Of a DNA stretch of 64,000 bases, positions 1-8,401 are shown in pieces (positions within the stretch are counted from its first letter, which is position 1; each line of letters begins with the position of its first letter). This stretch comes from Pueribacillus sp041725775 (GTDB lineage: Bacteria > Bacillota > Bacilli > Bacillales > UBA6769): positions 1-64,000 of the forward strand of contig NZ_JBEUEL010000005.1 in NCBI RefSeq assembly GCF_041725775.1. Reading direction: 5' to 3'. The notes under the pieces were generated by a model. The model made no database searches. It saw nothing but the letters and a program-made list of their open reading frames with translations, and had not been told where the DNA came from. The translations under genes were made by a program, and so were the position numbers.

Positions 1-536
1 AATTTATTGAAAACAAATTAAAACTAAAAGTAAACGAACTGAAGAGTGCGGTAGACCGCCCGTGGAAACGCAAATTCCTGGGCTTTTCTTTCACATCCCA
101 TAGAGAGAATCCAAGGATACGAATCCACAAAGAAAGCATCAAACGTTTCAAACAGCGAGTCCGTGAGCTAACATCAAGGAAACAATCCATAAGCATGGGA
201 TATAGAATTGAACGACTGAATCGATATTTAGTAGGGTGGCTAGGATATTATCAACTAGCAGAAACACCGACAATTTTCCGAGATATGGATAGCTGGATAA
301 GGCGCAGATTGCGAATGATAAGATGGAAAGAATGGAAGAAGATAAAAACGAAACAGACAAATCTCGTCAAATTAGGTGTAGACAGAGAAAAAGCGTGGGA
401 ATGAACAAATAGCCGCAAGGCTTACTGGCGAATTGCTAACAGTCCTATCCTGCACAGAGCTCTTGATAACAAAAACTGGCGAGGACTAGGTCTGAAAAGT
501 CTTTTGAACAGATATCAAACAATGCGTTGGACTTAA
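1..536 (+). pseudogene. ltrA-like: Group II intron reverse transcriptase/maturase, C-terminal part, interrupted by TGA
   Basis: The open frame runs in from the left edge (frame beginning at base 3) and encodes the last part of a group II intron-encoded protein: RKFLGFSF, the maturase stretch LNRYLVGWLGYYQLA, then RRRLRMIRWKEWKK. A TGA at 402-404 stops it, but the same frame continues with TNSRKAYWRIANSPILHRAL and ends naturally at TAA 534-536. Group II maturases usually have Trp just before the (N)SRKxYWR motif, so TGA looks like a TGG-to-TGA nonsense change. The missing tail lies in the maturase/DNA-binding end, so the protein is probably inactive, though readthrough or a sequencing error cannot be excluded. 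The reverse-transcriptase catalytic part lies outside the window. Family assignment is firm; loss of function is inferred. Confidence 0.85.
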
Positions 537-610
537 TGAAACCTCCGTATACGAGAACCGTACGTACGGTGGTGTGAGAGGGGAAGGTTAATCACCTTCC
601 TCTACTCAAT
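537..610 (+). ncRNA. Group II (IIC-like) intron ribozyme, domains V and VI and 3' end
   Basis: Directly after the maturase frame comes a domain V-like hairpin, in which ACCTCCGTA at 541-549 pairs with TACGGTGGT at 565-573 apart from one mismatch. A domain VI-like hairpin follows, with GGAAGGT at 582-588 pairing with ACCTTCC at 594-600. The intron should end at about CTACTCAAT (602-610). The short GTGTGAGAGG linker and this arrangement recall bacterial class C introns, which insert behind transcription terminators. The 5' exon lies outside the window, so the insertion site cannot be checked. Confidence 0.75.
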
Positions 611-644
611 TTCCTTAACTATTATCTGATTATTCATAATCTTA

Positions 645-673
645 TTGACTATCAGAAATGAATACGCTACCAT
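645..673 (+). promoter_or_regulatory. Candidate sigma-A promoter for the acyl-CoA ligase operon
   Basis: TTGACT at 645-650 and TACCAT at 668-673 are separated by 17 bases, close to the vegetative consensus. It lies about 40 bases before the start codon at 715 and just downstream of the predicted intron 3' end. No clear FadR-type operator was seen. Confidence 0.55.
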
Positions 674-714
674 GAATTACATAAGCAATCAAATTCGTGA
701 GAGGAGGAAGTAAT

Positions 715-2445
715 ATGAAAGAAAAATGGCATAAATTTTGGCCGAAAGGAATGCCGACAAGTATTGATTACCCTGTATTACCAGTAGGAGAGATCATAAG
801 AGGAAGTGCCAATCGATTTGGTGAACATACTGCCATTATTTACAAAGACAAGCAGTATTCTTACAGAGAACTTTACGAAGATGCATTAAGGTTTGCAAAT
901 TCTCTTCGTAATAGCGGGTTCGGAAAAGGCGATGTCATCGCGATTCATATGCCGAATTGTCCGCAGTATGTTATCGCTTATTATGGAATCTTATTAAGCG
1001 GTGCAACTTTTTCTCCCACAAACCCACTTCTTCCACCTAAAGACCTCGCTTATCAATTAAACGATTGTGGTGCAAAAGCTGTTGTGACATGGGATTTAGC
1101 TGCACCCGTTATTCAAGCAGTCTATACGAACACGAATATTCAGCTTGCAATTGTTACCGGAGATAAAGAAGTTCTCGAAGACCAGTTTATAGATACATCC
1201 AAATTTAATAACAACTGGGTCAGTTTCCGCGAATTCGTAATGAAAGGTGAAGCGAAAGAGTTAGATGTTTCGATTGATCCGAAAAAAGATTTAGCTCATC
1301 TCGCTTATACTGGTGGCACAACAGGTCCATCCAAAGGGGTTATGTTGCCACATTACAATGTGGTAACGAATACGATTCAGTTTAATTGCTGGGGAAACGC
1401 TCATTTACCCAAAGTTACAAACGATGGACTTATCATTGAACCCGTTGATGAAAAATTGACTGGTGGAATTGAAGAATATCTTTCAAAAACTGGTGAAGAC
1501 AAACTTGTCAACTTAACTCCATGGTTCCATGCGATGGGAACGGTTGGCTATTTAAATAATCCATTTCTCGGCGGAGCAACCCTAATTCTTCATCAACGAT
1601 TTGACCCAGAGTTGTATTTACAAGATGCTGAAAAATATAAAGTGACAAACATCGGTGGAGCACCACCCATTTTCGTTGCATTAGTTCGCCATCCAGATTT
1701 TATGAAACGTGATTTATCTTCTGTGAAAAAGATAAATTCAGGAGCAGCACCATTACCCGTCGAACTTATTAATGCCCTTCAAAAAAGATTCCCAAATGCA
1801 ATTATTAACGAAGCCTATGGTTTAACAGAAATAACGATGGGGGCTCTCGCAAATCCAAGCTTTAAATCAGGAACTCGTAAAGTAGGAACTGTTGGGATCC
1901 CAGTCTTTGATACAGAAGTAAAAATTAGTCCAATTGACGGGGGTGATGAAGCATTACCAGCAGGTGTTGAAGGTGAAATTTGCTTAAAGGGACCACAAGT
2001 GATGTTAGGCTATTATAACAAACCGGAAGAAACAAAAGCTGTTTTACAAGATGGCTGGCTTAGAACAGGGGATATTGGCGTAATGGATGAAGACGGATTC
2101 GTTTCAATTGTCGATCGAAAAAAAGATATGCTCATCTATAAAGGATATAACGTTTATCCTCGTGAACTTGAAGAGATATTATTTACCCATCCATCAGTAG
2201 CTAACGCAGCGGTCATCGGGAAGCCAGACCCTGAGGTAGGTGAAATACCGAAAGCTTACGTCACGCTAAAAGAAAATGAATCAGTTTTGGAAGAAGAACT
2301 GATGAAATTTGTTAATGAACAAGTTGTTCCTTATAAAAAGATCCGTGAATTAGAGTATATTGATGAAATACCTGTAAGTGCTGCAGGAAAAGTGTTAAAA
2401 CGTGTTCTTCGCGATCGGGAAGTTACACAAAAACAACAACAATAG
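715..2445 (+). CDS. Long-chain fatty acid--CoA ligase (AMP-forming)
   Basis: This 576-residue enzyme activates a carboxylic acid, probably a medium or long fatty acid, with ATP and CoA. The ANL-superfamily motifs are all present: the P-loop TGGTTGPSKG (199-208), YGLTE (368-372), TGD (451-453), the hinge DRKKDMLIYKG (467-477) and the C-terminal lysine of SAAGK (Lys559). The ATG at 715 is chosen because GAGAGGAGG lies 7-8 bases before it; an in-frame GTG at 697 would start inside that site. An acyl-CoA dehydrogenase follows after 18 bases, so the two are probably co-transcribed and feed beta-oxidation or branched-acid breakdown. The exact chain-length preference cannot be read from sequence. 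Confidence 0.9.
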   Translation: MKEKWHKFWPKGMPTSIDYPVLPVGEIIRGSANRFGEHTAIIYKDKQYSYRELYEDALRFANSLRNSGFGKGDVIAIHMPNCPQYVIAYYGILLSGATFSPTNPLLPPKDLAYQLNDCGAKAVVTWDLAAPVIQAVYTNTNIQLAIVTGDKEVLEDQFIDTSKFNNNWVSFREFVMKGEAKELDVSIDPKKDLAHLAYTGGTTGPSKGVMLPHYNVVTNTIQFNCWGNAHLPKVTNDGLIIEPVDEKLTGGIEEYLSKTGEDKLVNLTPWFHAMGTVGYLNNPFLGGATLILHQRFDPELYLQDAEKYKVTNIGGAPPIFVALVRHPDFMKRDLSSVKKINSGAAPLPVELINALQKRFPNAIINEAYGLTEITMGALANPSFKSGTRKVGTVGIPVFDTEVKISPIDGGDEALPAGVEGEICLKGPQVMLGYYNKPEETKAVLQDGWLRTGDIGVMDEDGFVSIVDRKKDMLIYKGYNVYPRELEEILFTHPSVANAAVIGKPDPEVGEIPKAYVTLKENESVLEEELMKFVNEQVVPYKKIRELEYIDEIPVSAAGKVLKRVLRDREVTQKQQQ

Positions 2446-2463
2446 ACATTTAGGAGGAGTATC

Positions 2464-3603
2464 GTGGCTATTAAATATACAGAACAGCATCAAATGTTTC
2501 GACAATCGTTAAGGAAATTTTATGAAAAAGAAGTCGTACCTTACTATAAAAAATGGGAAGAAGAAATGAACGTGCCACGTTCCGTTTGGAAAAAATTCGG
2601 TTCACAAGGGTTTCTTTGTCCATGGATTCCTGAAAAATACGGAGGTTCTGGATTAGGCTTTGAATATTCAGTTATCGCCATCGAAGAAATGGCTCGAGCA
2701 GATGTCGGTATCCCATTTGGGCTCCATTCAGACGTTGTCGTACCCTATATACACTTAATTGGTAATGAAGAGCAAAAACAAAAATGGTTGCCTGGCTGTG
2801 CATCTGGAGATATTTTAACTGCTGTTGCTATGACCGAACCTAGTACAGGCTCTGACTTAGCAGCTATTCAAACGACAGCTGTGAAAGACGGAAGCGATTA
2901 CATCATTAATGGACAAAAAGTATTTATTACAAATGGTTTGAATGCTGATATCGTCATCGTTGCTTGTAAAACAGGTAATGATGAAAAGCGACATCGGAAC
3001 TTAAGCTTAATCGTCGTTGATGCCGATACACCAGGTTTTGAAAAATCAGCTCCACTGAAAAAAATGGGACGTCACCTTGATGGCACAGTTGAATTATTTT
3101 TTGAAGACTGTCGCGTTCCACAAGAAAACTTATTAGGTGAGGAAGGAAAAGGGTTCTATTACCTAATGCAAAACTTACAGCAAGAGCGTATTGTTGCAGC
3201 ATTAGGCTCTTTGCTTGCTGCAGAAAAAATGTATAACGAAGCCCTTACGTACGCAAAAGAAAGAAAAGCATTTGGTAGACGAATTAGCTCTTTTCAAGCA
3301 AATAGCTTTAAGCTCGTTGAAATGGCAACAGAAATAGAAATCGCACGTACGTTCATCGAAAGTTTAATTAACGATCATCTTGACGGAAAACAAATTTCAG
3401 TCTCAAAAGTGTCAATGGCAAAATGGTGGACATCTGAAATGGCAAACCGAGTCGCCTATCACTCTCTTCAACTGTTCGGCGGCTATGGTTATATGGAAGA
3501 ATATCCAATTTCTAAACATTACCGCAATGTTAGAGTGGATACGATTTTCGCGGGTTCTACTGAAATTATGAAAACAATTATTGCTAAGGAGCTAGGATTA
3601 TAA
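2464..3603 (+). CDS. Acyl-CoA dehydrogenase
   Basis: A 379-residue FAD flavoenzyme that introduces the alpha-beta double bond in acyl-CoA. Family signatures are visible: AMTEPSTGSD (FAD/substrate loop), the RKAFG motif and QLFGGYGYMEEYP. The usual C-terminal catalytic Glu of the YEGT motif is replaced (IFAGSTEIM), whereas Glu241 in LQQERIV sits where long-chain and isovaleryl-CoA dehydrogenases keep their base on helix G. That points to the long-chain or isovaleryl-like branch of the family; this is inference from remembered family alignments. It starts with GTG after AGGAGGAG and is followed by a strong terminator. Electron acceptor genes (etfAB) are not in the window. Confidence 0.88.
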   Translation: MAIKYTEQHQMFRQSLRKFYEKEVVPYYKKWEEEMNVPRSVWKKFGSQGFLCPWIPEKYGGSGLGFEYSVIAIEEMARADVGIPFGLHSDVVVPYIHLIGNEEQKQKWLPGCASGDILTAVAMTEPSTGSDLAAIQTTAVKDGSDYIINGQKVFITNGLNADIVIVACKTGNDEKRHRNLSLIVVDADTPGFEKSAPLKKMGRHLDGTVELFFEDCRVPQENLLGEEGKGFYYLMQNLQQERIVAALGSLLAAEKMYNEALTYAKERKAFGRRISSFQANSFKLVEMATEIEIARTFIESLINDHLDGKQISVSKVSMAKWWTSEMANRVAYHSLQLFGGYGYMEEYPISKHYRNVRVDTIFAGSTEIMKTIIAKELGL

Positions 3604-3606
3604 GGA

Positions 3607-3643
3607 AACATGACCGGTTTTAATGTACCGGTCATGTTTTTAT
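3607..3643 (+). terminator. Rho-independent terminator after acyl-CoA dehydrogenase
   Basis: AACATGACCGGT (3607-3618) pairs perfectly with ACCGGTCATGTT (3627-3638) across an 8-base loop and is followed by a T-run. Confidence 0.9.
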
Positions 3644-3876
3644 TTGATGGAAAGAAATCTATAAGGTAATGTTAAAATGTAGAGGTATATTTTTCCGCAT
3701 TTTTGCCATATCTTTTTACTATAAGGCTGCTTTCTAAAAGATTGTTATTTTTAACACAATATCGATAAACTGCACAGTAGTGCAATGTTTTTGAAGCGTA
3801 GGGCGATTGACGAATGTATATACAAGTAATCACACAAGAGAAGGTAAGTTTAAACTAGTGAAATCGACCGAGCGCA
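3644..3876. other. Intergenic stretch without recognised gene
   Basis: AT-rich, with no frame that has a ribosome binding site or recognisable product. The next element begins with a sharp shift to higher GC near 3860. Confidence 0.5.
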
Positions 3877-4039
3877 GGCAGAATGCAGACTCCAGCAGGA
3901 ACAGCATGAGTCCGAAGATCCCGCAGCGAGGTACGAGTGAGGTCCGTGACAACCGTCACGTCCTGTGACGTCACCGACACTTGTACTGCCTGTACGGCGG
4001 ACGCTGAGATCGTGCCTGCGGAAAGCGAAGCATTCTGCC
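3877..4039 (+). ncRNA. Large structured repeat element with Bacillaceae-1-like hairpins
   Basis: This GC-rich island in AT-rich surroundings folds as nested stems. The outer pair is GGCAGAATGC (3877-3886) with GCATTCTGCC (4030-4039). Inside are GACTC/GAGTC (3888-3892/3908-3912), CCGCAG/CTGCGG (3921-3926/4016-4021) and GTCCG/CGGAC (3942-3946/3998-4002). Two terminal hairpins complete it: CGTCAC-GTCCT-GTGACG (3954-3970) and TTGTAC-TGCCT-GTACGG (3981-3997). Paired pentaloops of RUCCU type are the described hallmark of the Bacillaceae-1 RNA motif; the first loop fits exactly, the second only partly. The flanks (CTGCGGAAAGCGAAGCAT and similar) resemble a repeat I recall from many Bacillus intergenic regions. 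The strand is inferred from the loop sequence. It could instead be a DNA-level palindromic repeat. Confidence 0.45.
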
Positions 4040-4124
4040 AGCGGTATGGAACAGTTTCGTTCAACTGAAACAAATCTTACGAAAAAAGCCGACAATCAAG
4101 TCAGATTGACTGGAGTGAAAAGGT

Positions 4125-4355
4125 ATGGGTATATTTCGTATATTTTTACATACAATTAAAATTTTTATCATTTTTATGATTTGCACATTATTTTTTTATT
4201 TCGGATTAATGTGGATTAACGAAGAATATGAAAACTATAATCGATATGATCAACCGAAAGGAAATGCAATTAAAGTAAACACGCCGAATGAATCGAATGA
4301 CACCTCATCGACGTTAGTAGATAGAATTAAACTATTTCTAAAGTTTTCACAGTAA
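4125..4355 (+). CDS. yqzK: YqzK family small membrane protein (DUF4227)
   Basis: A 76-residue protein with one N-terminal membrane segment (about residues 5-30, FLHTIKIFIIFMICTLFFYF) and a hydrophilic tail. Size, topology and position just upstream of xerD match B. subtilis YqzK, whose function is unknown. In B. subtilis fur precedes it; here the structured RNA/repeat element does. The start ATG at 4125 follows GGAG about a dozen bases upstream, a modest ribosome binding site. Confidence 0.75.
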   Translation: MGIFRIFLHTIKIFIIFMICTLFFYFGLMWINEEYENYNRYDQPKGNAIKVNTPNESNDTSSTLVDRIKLFLKFSQ

Positions 4356-4397
4356 ATGGTAATGTCAAAAGATTTATGAAAACTCTCCGAAAATTGA

Positions 4398-4505
4398 AGG
4401 CTTGACATTGAGCCTCCACGAGCATGACTCTTTACGCAAAGACGCAGCAATCCTTGTTGCGCAAGGCTTTATAGCCTATCATTCTTGTCACTCAATGTAA
4501 AGCCT
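4398..4505. repeat. 108-bp segment bounded by an imperfect 15-bp inverted repeat
   Basis: AGGCTTGACATTGAG (4398-4412) and CTCAATGTAAAGCCT (4491-4505) are inverted copies with one mismatch. The interior contains shorter hairpins, for example AGGCT-TTAT-AGCCT. No protein frame is convincing. It may be a miniature mobile element, a remnant, or a structured leader of xerD. Confidence 0.4.
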
Positions 4506-4628
4506 CAGTATCTCCTCTCATAAAGGGGGGGAGAACACTTTTTACCCTTAAGTTCATTAATACCAAGGGTTTTACATTTTTTCATTAAAAACTTTTTACA
4601 GTACGCAGTAAATAAAAAGGGGAAAAAT

Positions 4629-5519
4629 ATGAAAGATGAGATTCAAGATTTTCTACATTACTTAATTGTAGAGAAAAAACTTGCAAAAAATACAATTTCT
4701 GCTTATAAACAAGATTTATCGGCCTATATCCGCTTTTTAAACTCAAAACATTCGCTTCAATCTTTACAAAGTGTACAACGTTCCCATATTGTTGATTATT
4801 TAAACGATCTCCAAACACAAAAAAGGGCGGTTACATCGATTGCAAGAACCGTTTCCGCGATTAGATCTTTTCATCAATTTTTATATCGCGACGAAAGGAT
4901 TACACATGATGTAACGGTACATATTGATTCCCCGAAGCTCACCAGACAGTTACCAAGAGTGCTTTCGCAGTCAGAAGTTGAACGCTTATTAGCTCAACCT
5001 GATGAAAGCACACCGTATGGGCTTCGAAATAAGGCAATGTTAGAACTGTTATATGCAACAGGAATTCGGGTATCAGAGCTTACACAATTAAGCTTAAATG
5101 ATCTTCATTTATCAATCGGGTTTTTAAAAACGATAGGTAAAGGAAATAAAGAAAGACTGATTCCGATCGGTTCGCTCGCAAAACAAGCGTTAATAAATTA
5201 TCTTAATCGAGGGCGTCCCGAAATGGTAAAATGTACTGAAGAGCAAGCATTGTTTTTAAATCGACTAGGCGGAAGATTAACGAGACAAGGCTTTTGGAAA
5301 ATCGTTAAACAGTTAGCAGTTGATGCAAAAATTAACAAAGAATTAACTCCGCATACATTAAGGCACTCTTTCGCCACCCATTTATTGGAAAATGGGGCTA
5401 ATTTACGTTCCGTTCAAGAAATGTTAGGCCATACTGACATTTCAACAACACAAATTTACACACATGTAACGAATAAACGATTAAAGGATGTTTATAAACT
5501 TTATCACCCTCGTGCTTAA
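4629..5519 (+). CDS. xerD: Tyrosine recombinase XerD
   Basis: A 296-residue site-specific recombinase that, with XerC, resolves chromosome dimers at dif near the terminus. The N-terminal SAM-like DNA-binding domain (about 1-90) is followed by the catalytic domain with the full pentad: Arg147 (GIRVSEL), Lys171 (GKGNKER), His242 and Arg245 (HTLRH), His268 (LGHTD) and nucleophile Tyr277 (TQIYTH). Length and position after yqzK and before deoB match B. subtilis xerD (ripX), which argues against an integrase from a mobile element. ATG at 4629 follows AAGGGGAAAA. The gap to deoB is 24 bases, so co-transcription is likely. Confidence 0.95.
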   Translation: MKDEIQDFLHYLIVEKKLAKNTISAYKQDLSAYIRFLNSKHSLQSLQSVQRSHIVDYLNDLQTQKRAVTSIARTVSAIRSFHQFLYRDERITHDVTVHIDSPKLTRQLPRVLSQSEVERLLAQPDESTPYGLRNKAMLELLYATGIRVSELTQLSLNDLHLSIGFLKTIGKGNKERLIPIGSLAKQALINYLNRGRPEMVKCTEEQALFLNRLGGRLTRQGFWKIVKQLAVDAKINKELTPHTLRHSFATHLLENGANLRSVQEMLGHTDISTTQIYTHVTNKRLKDVYKLYHPRA

Positions 5520-5543
5520 ATTTTTCTTTTTGGTGGTGTCGAT

Positions 5544-6725
5544 ATGAGAGAAAGAGATTTTAAAAGAATCTTTTTGATCGTGCTTGATTCAGTTGGAATC
5601 GGAGAGGCACCTGATGCTCATCTTTTTGGCGATACAGGCTCTGATACGTTAGGTCACATTGGTCAATATGTGAATGGACTCTATATGCCAAACTTAGCTA
5701 AATTTGGCTTAAGTAACATAAAACCGATTAAAGGAGTTTCAAAGGTAGACCATCCACTCGCTTATTACGGGAAAATGGCAGAAGCTTCTCAGAGTAAAGA
5801 TACGCTAACAGGACATTGGGAATTAATGGGGATTGTCTTAAAAGAAAAGTTTCGGACATTCCCGAATGGATTTGATGAATCGTTAATTAAAAAACTCGAA
5901 TTGCGAACAGGTAGGAAAATCATTGGAAACAAAGTGGCATCAGGCACAGAGATAATTCAGGAACTTGGCGAAAAGCATATAAGAACAGGCAGTCTTATCG
6001 TCTACACTTCAGCTGACTCCGTTCTACAAATTGCAGCTCATGAAGATGTCGTACCACTCGAAGAGCTTTATCACATTTGTAAAATCGCTAGGGAATTGAC
6101 GAAAGAACGCAATTATTTAATCGGTCGAGTCATTGCTCGTCCGTTTACCGGTACGAAAGGAAACTTTATACGTACAGCAAACAGGCATGATTATGCGTTA
6201 AAACCGTTCGAACGGACAGTGATGGATGATCTAAAAGATGCGAATTTCGATGTCATTGCAATCGGGAAAATTTATGACATTTTTGATGGAGAAGGAATTA
6301 CGCATCATATGCGTACGACATCGAATGAAGACGGAGTGAATACATTATTATATAACTTGGACACGAACTTTACCGGTCTTTCGTTTGTAAATTTAGTTGA
6401 CTTTGATTCTTTGTACGGGCATCGACGCGATCCAGTTGGTTATGCGGAAGCACTAGAATCATTTGATAAACGGCTTCCTGAGATCGTAAATAAGCTAAAC
6501 GATAATGATTTACTCATCATTACCGCTGACCATGGAAATGATCCGACCTTTCACGGCACAGATCATACGCGAGAATATGTCCCATTATTCGTTTACCACA
6601 ACAATATCATAGAAGGAAGGTCATTAGGGATTAGAAAAACATTTGCTGATGTCGGTGCAACAATTGCTCATAACTTTGACATCGCTCTCCCAATACATGG
6701 CGATAGCTTTCTTCATGAGATTTAA
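5544..6725 (+). CDS. deoB: Phosphopentomutase
   Basis: A 393-residue cytoplasmic Mn-dependent enzyme that interconverts (deoxy)ribose 1-phosphate and 5-phosphate, linking nucleoside phosphorolysis to central metabolism. Alkaline-phosphatase-like metal motifs are visible: VLDSVGIGEAPD near the N-terminus (Asp15), the phospho-Thr loop SKDTLTGHWE (about 84-93), and the C-terminal DHGNDPTFHGTDHTRE. It sits directly upstream of two purine nucleoside phosphorylases and pdp, which produce its substrate, so this is a nucleoside salvage operon. Confidence 0.96.
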   Translation: MRERDFKRIFLIVLDSVGIGEAPDAHLFGDTGSDTLGHIGQYVNGLYMPNLAKFGLSNIKPIKGVSKVDHPLAYYGKMAEASQSKDTLTGHWELMGIVLKEKFRTFPNGFDESLIKKLELRTGRKIIGNKVASGTEIIQELGEKHIRTGSLIVYTSADSVLQIAAHEDVVPLEELYHICKIARELTKERNYLIGRVIARPFTGTKGNFIRTANRHDYALKPFERTVMDDLKDANFDVIAIGKIYDIFDGEGITHHMRTTSNEDGVNTLLYNLDTNFTGLSFVNLVDFDSLYGHRRDPVGYAEALESFDKRLPEIVNKLNDNDLLIITADHGNDPTFHGTDHTREYVPLFVYHNNIIEGRSLGIRKTFADVGATIAHNFDIALPIHGDSFLHEI

Positions 6726-6740
6726 TAAGGAGTAGTAGTA

Positions 6741-7565
6741 ATGGACAATCATGCGGTCGAAGCTTGTAACTATATTGAATCGTTAGTAAACGTTTCACCA
6801 TCGATTGGGCTTATTCTTGGTTCAGGGTTAGGGGAGCTCGTAAATGAACTTAAAAATCCAGTTTTTATTCGTTATGAGACAATTCCTCATTTTCCTCTGT
6901 CAACTGTATCAGGCCATGAAGGTCAACTAGCTATTGGAAAGTTGCTTGATACTCATGTCGTGATGCTTCAAGGACGATTTCATTTTTATGAAGGGTATTC
7001 TTTACAAGACGTAGTTTTTCCGATCAAGGTTTTGAAACGATTAGGAGTGAAACAACTTATATTGACTAATGCTGCCGGTGGAATAAACCGTTCGTTCTCT
7101 GCAGGTGATTTAATGCTCATTACCGATCACATTCAACTGTTCTATGATAAACAAAACGTTCCATCGAGTAAGTTACAACATTTTCAGCCACAGATGATTT
7201 ATTCTAAAGCTCTTTTGAACAAAGCAGAAAACGTGGCTCGTCGCACACAAATACCACTAAAAAAAGGGATCTATGCAGCAATGTCAGGTCCTTCATATGA
7301 AACCCCTGCGGAAATTTATATGCTTCAAAAACTTGGTGCCGATGCAGTCGGTATGTCAACAGCTCCTGAAGCACGATTTGCTTTTGAAAGTAACATTGAT
7401 GTACTCGGTATATCATGTATTTCAAATATGGCCGCAGGAATTTTAGACGAACCATTAAGCCATGAAGAAGTAATCGAAACGACAGAAAGAGTCAAAGCGA
7501 GCTTTAAAAAATTTATGAAAGAATTAGTAAAAGAAATTGCGAGGAAGGATGTTAATCATGGGTGA
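6741..7565 (+). CDS. Purine nucleoside phosphorylase paralogue 1 (divergent)
   Basis: A 274-residue trimeric-type PNP splitting purine nucleosides to base plus sugar 1-phosphate. The phosphate loop GSGLGE, LQGRFHFYEGY, TNAAGG, SGPSYETPAE and VGMSTAPE motifs are present. Compared with the following paralogue, the segment normally reading NPLIGPN...FGPRFPDM (about residues 140-160) is replaced by an unrelated shorter sequence; that loop normally supplies residues to the neighbouring subunit's ribose site. It keeps Asn in SCISNMA, where paralogue 2 has Asp. Substrate range may differ; this is inference. Its stop overlaps the next start by 8 bases (ATGGGTGA), implying translational coupling. Confidence 0.85.
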   Translation: MDNHAVEACNYIESLVNVSPSIGLILGSGLGELVNELKNPVFIRYETIPHFPLSTVSGHEGQLAIGKLLDTHVVMLQGRFHFYEGYSLQDVVFPIKVLKRLGVKQLILTNAAGGINRSFSAGDLMLITDHIQLFYDKQNVPSSKLQHFQPQMIYSKALLNKAENVARRTQIPLKKGIYAAMSGPSYETPAEIYMLQKLGADAVGMSTAPEARFAFESNIDVLGISCISNMAAGILDEPLSHEEVIETTERVKASFKKFMKELVKEIARKDVNHG

Positions 7566-8385
7566 ATTGCTTAAAAAAGTACAGGAAGCAACCCAGTATA
7601 TCAAGAAACAGGCGTCGATTGTCCCGACAATCGGAATTGTACTCGGCTCGGGTTTAGGCGAGTTAGCTAACGAAATTGAACAACAAGTAGCGATCGATTA
7701 TTCTAATATTCCGCATTTTCCGAAGTCAACCGTGGAAGGACATGCGGGCAAGCTTGTCATTGGTAAATTAAATCATCAAAACATTATCATCTTGCAAGGT
7801 CGCTTTCATTATTATGAAGGATATTCGATGGCAGAAGTTACATTTCCAATTCGTGTATTCTATCAATTAGGCGTTTCAAAACTTCTCGTTACAAATGCAT
7901 GTGGTGGTTTAAACAGAGCCTTTCAGCCAGGTGATCTCATGCTAATCACCGATCATATCAATTTGACAGGAGATAATCCATTAATTGGACCAAATGAGGA
8001 AGTATTCGGTCCTCGCTTTCCAGATATGAGCCGTGCATACGATCCTGAACTGCAAAACGACGTTCTGCATCTCGCACAAAAATTGAACATCCCAATTCAA
8101 AAAGGAGTTTATGCCGGAATAAGTGGACCTTCCTATATGACAAAAGCAGAATTGAAAATGCTTCGTTACATTGGTGCCGATACAGTGGGGATGTCAACAG
8201 TCCCTGAAGTTATCGTCGCTAATCATATGCAAATGAAAGTCATAGGACTTTCCTGTATAACTGATATGGCGATTGCAGAAGAGCTTGAACCATTAACACA
8301 TGAACAAGTGGTTTCAGTTGCAAATCAAGCAAAACCACTTTTTAAGAAGCTCGTGAAAGAAATCATCATAACATTGGGAGAGTAA
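7558..8385 (+). CDS. punA: Purine nucleoside phosphorylase (PunA/PupG type)
   Basis: A 275-residue PNP with all canonical motifs: GSGLGE, LQGRFHYYEGY, TNACGG, the full NPLIGPNEEVFGPRFPDM loop, SGPSYMTKAE, VGMSTVPEV and ITDMAIAEELEP. This is the expected guanosine/inosine phosphorylase of the B. subtilis drm-pupG locus. The ATG at 7558 has AGGAAGG upstream inside the end of the preceding paralogue. Position 2 of the tandem probably arose by duplication, with paralogue 1 diverging. Confidence 0.93.
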   Translation: MGELLKKVQEATQYIKKQASIVPTIGIVLGSGLGELANEIEQQVAIDYSNIPHFPKSTVEGHAGKLVIGKLNHQNIIILQGRFHYYEGYSMAEVTFPIRVFYQLGVSKLLVTNACGGLNRAFQPGDLMLITDHINLTGDNPLIGPNEEVFGPRFPDMSRAYDPELQNDVLHLAQKLNIPIQKGVYAGISGPSYMTKAELKMLRYIGADTVGMSTVPEVIVANHMQMKVIGLSCITDMAIAEELEPLTHEQVVSVANQAKPLFKKLVKEIIITLGE

Positions 8386-8401
8386 TCAGGGGGAAAGTGA
8401 T

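Noticed and set aside
3850..4159. Several overlapping short frames across the structured island
   Set aside because: Three frames in conflicting directions over nested palindromes, with no ribosome binding sites; best explained by GC-rich structured DNA.
4629..5519. xerD as integrase of a mobile element
   Set aside because: Length, pentad and yqzK-xerD-deoB synteny fit the housekeeping recombinase.
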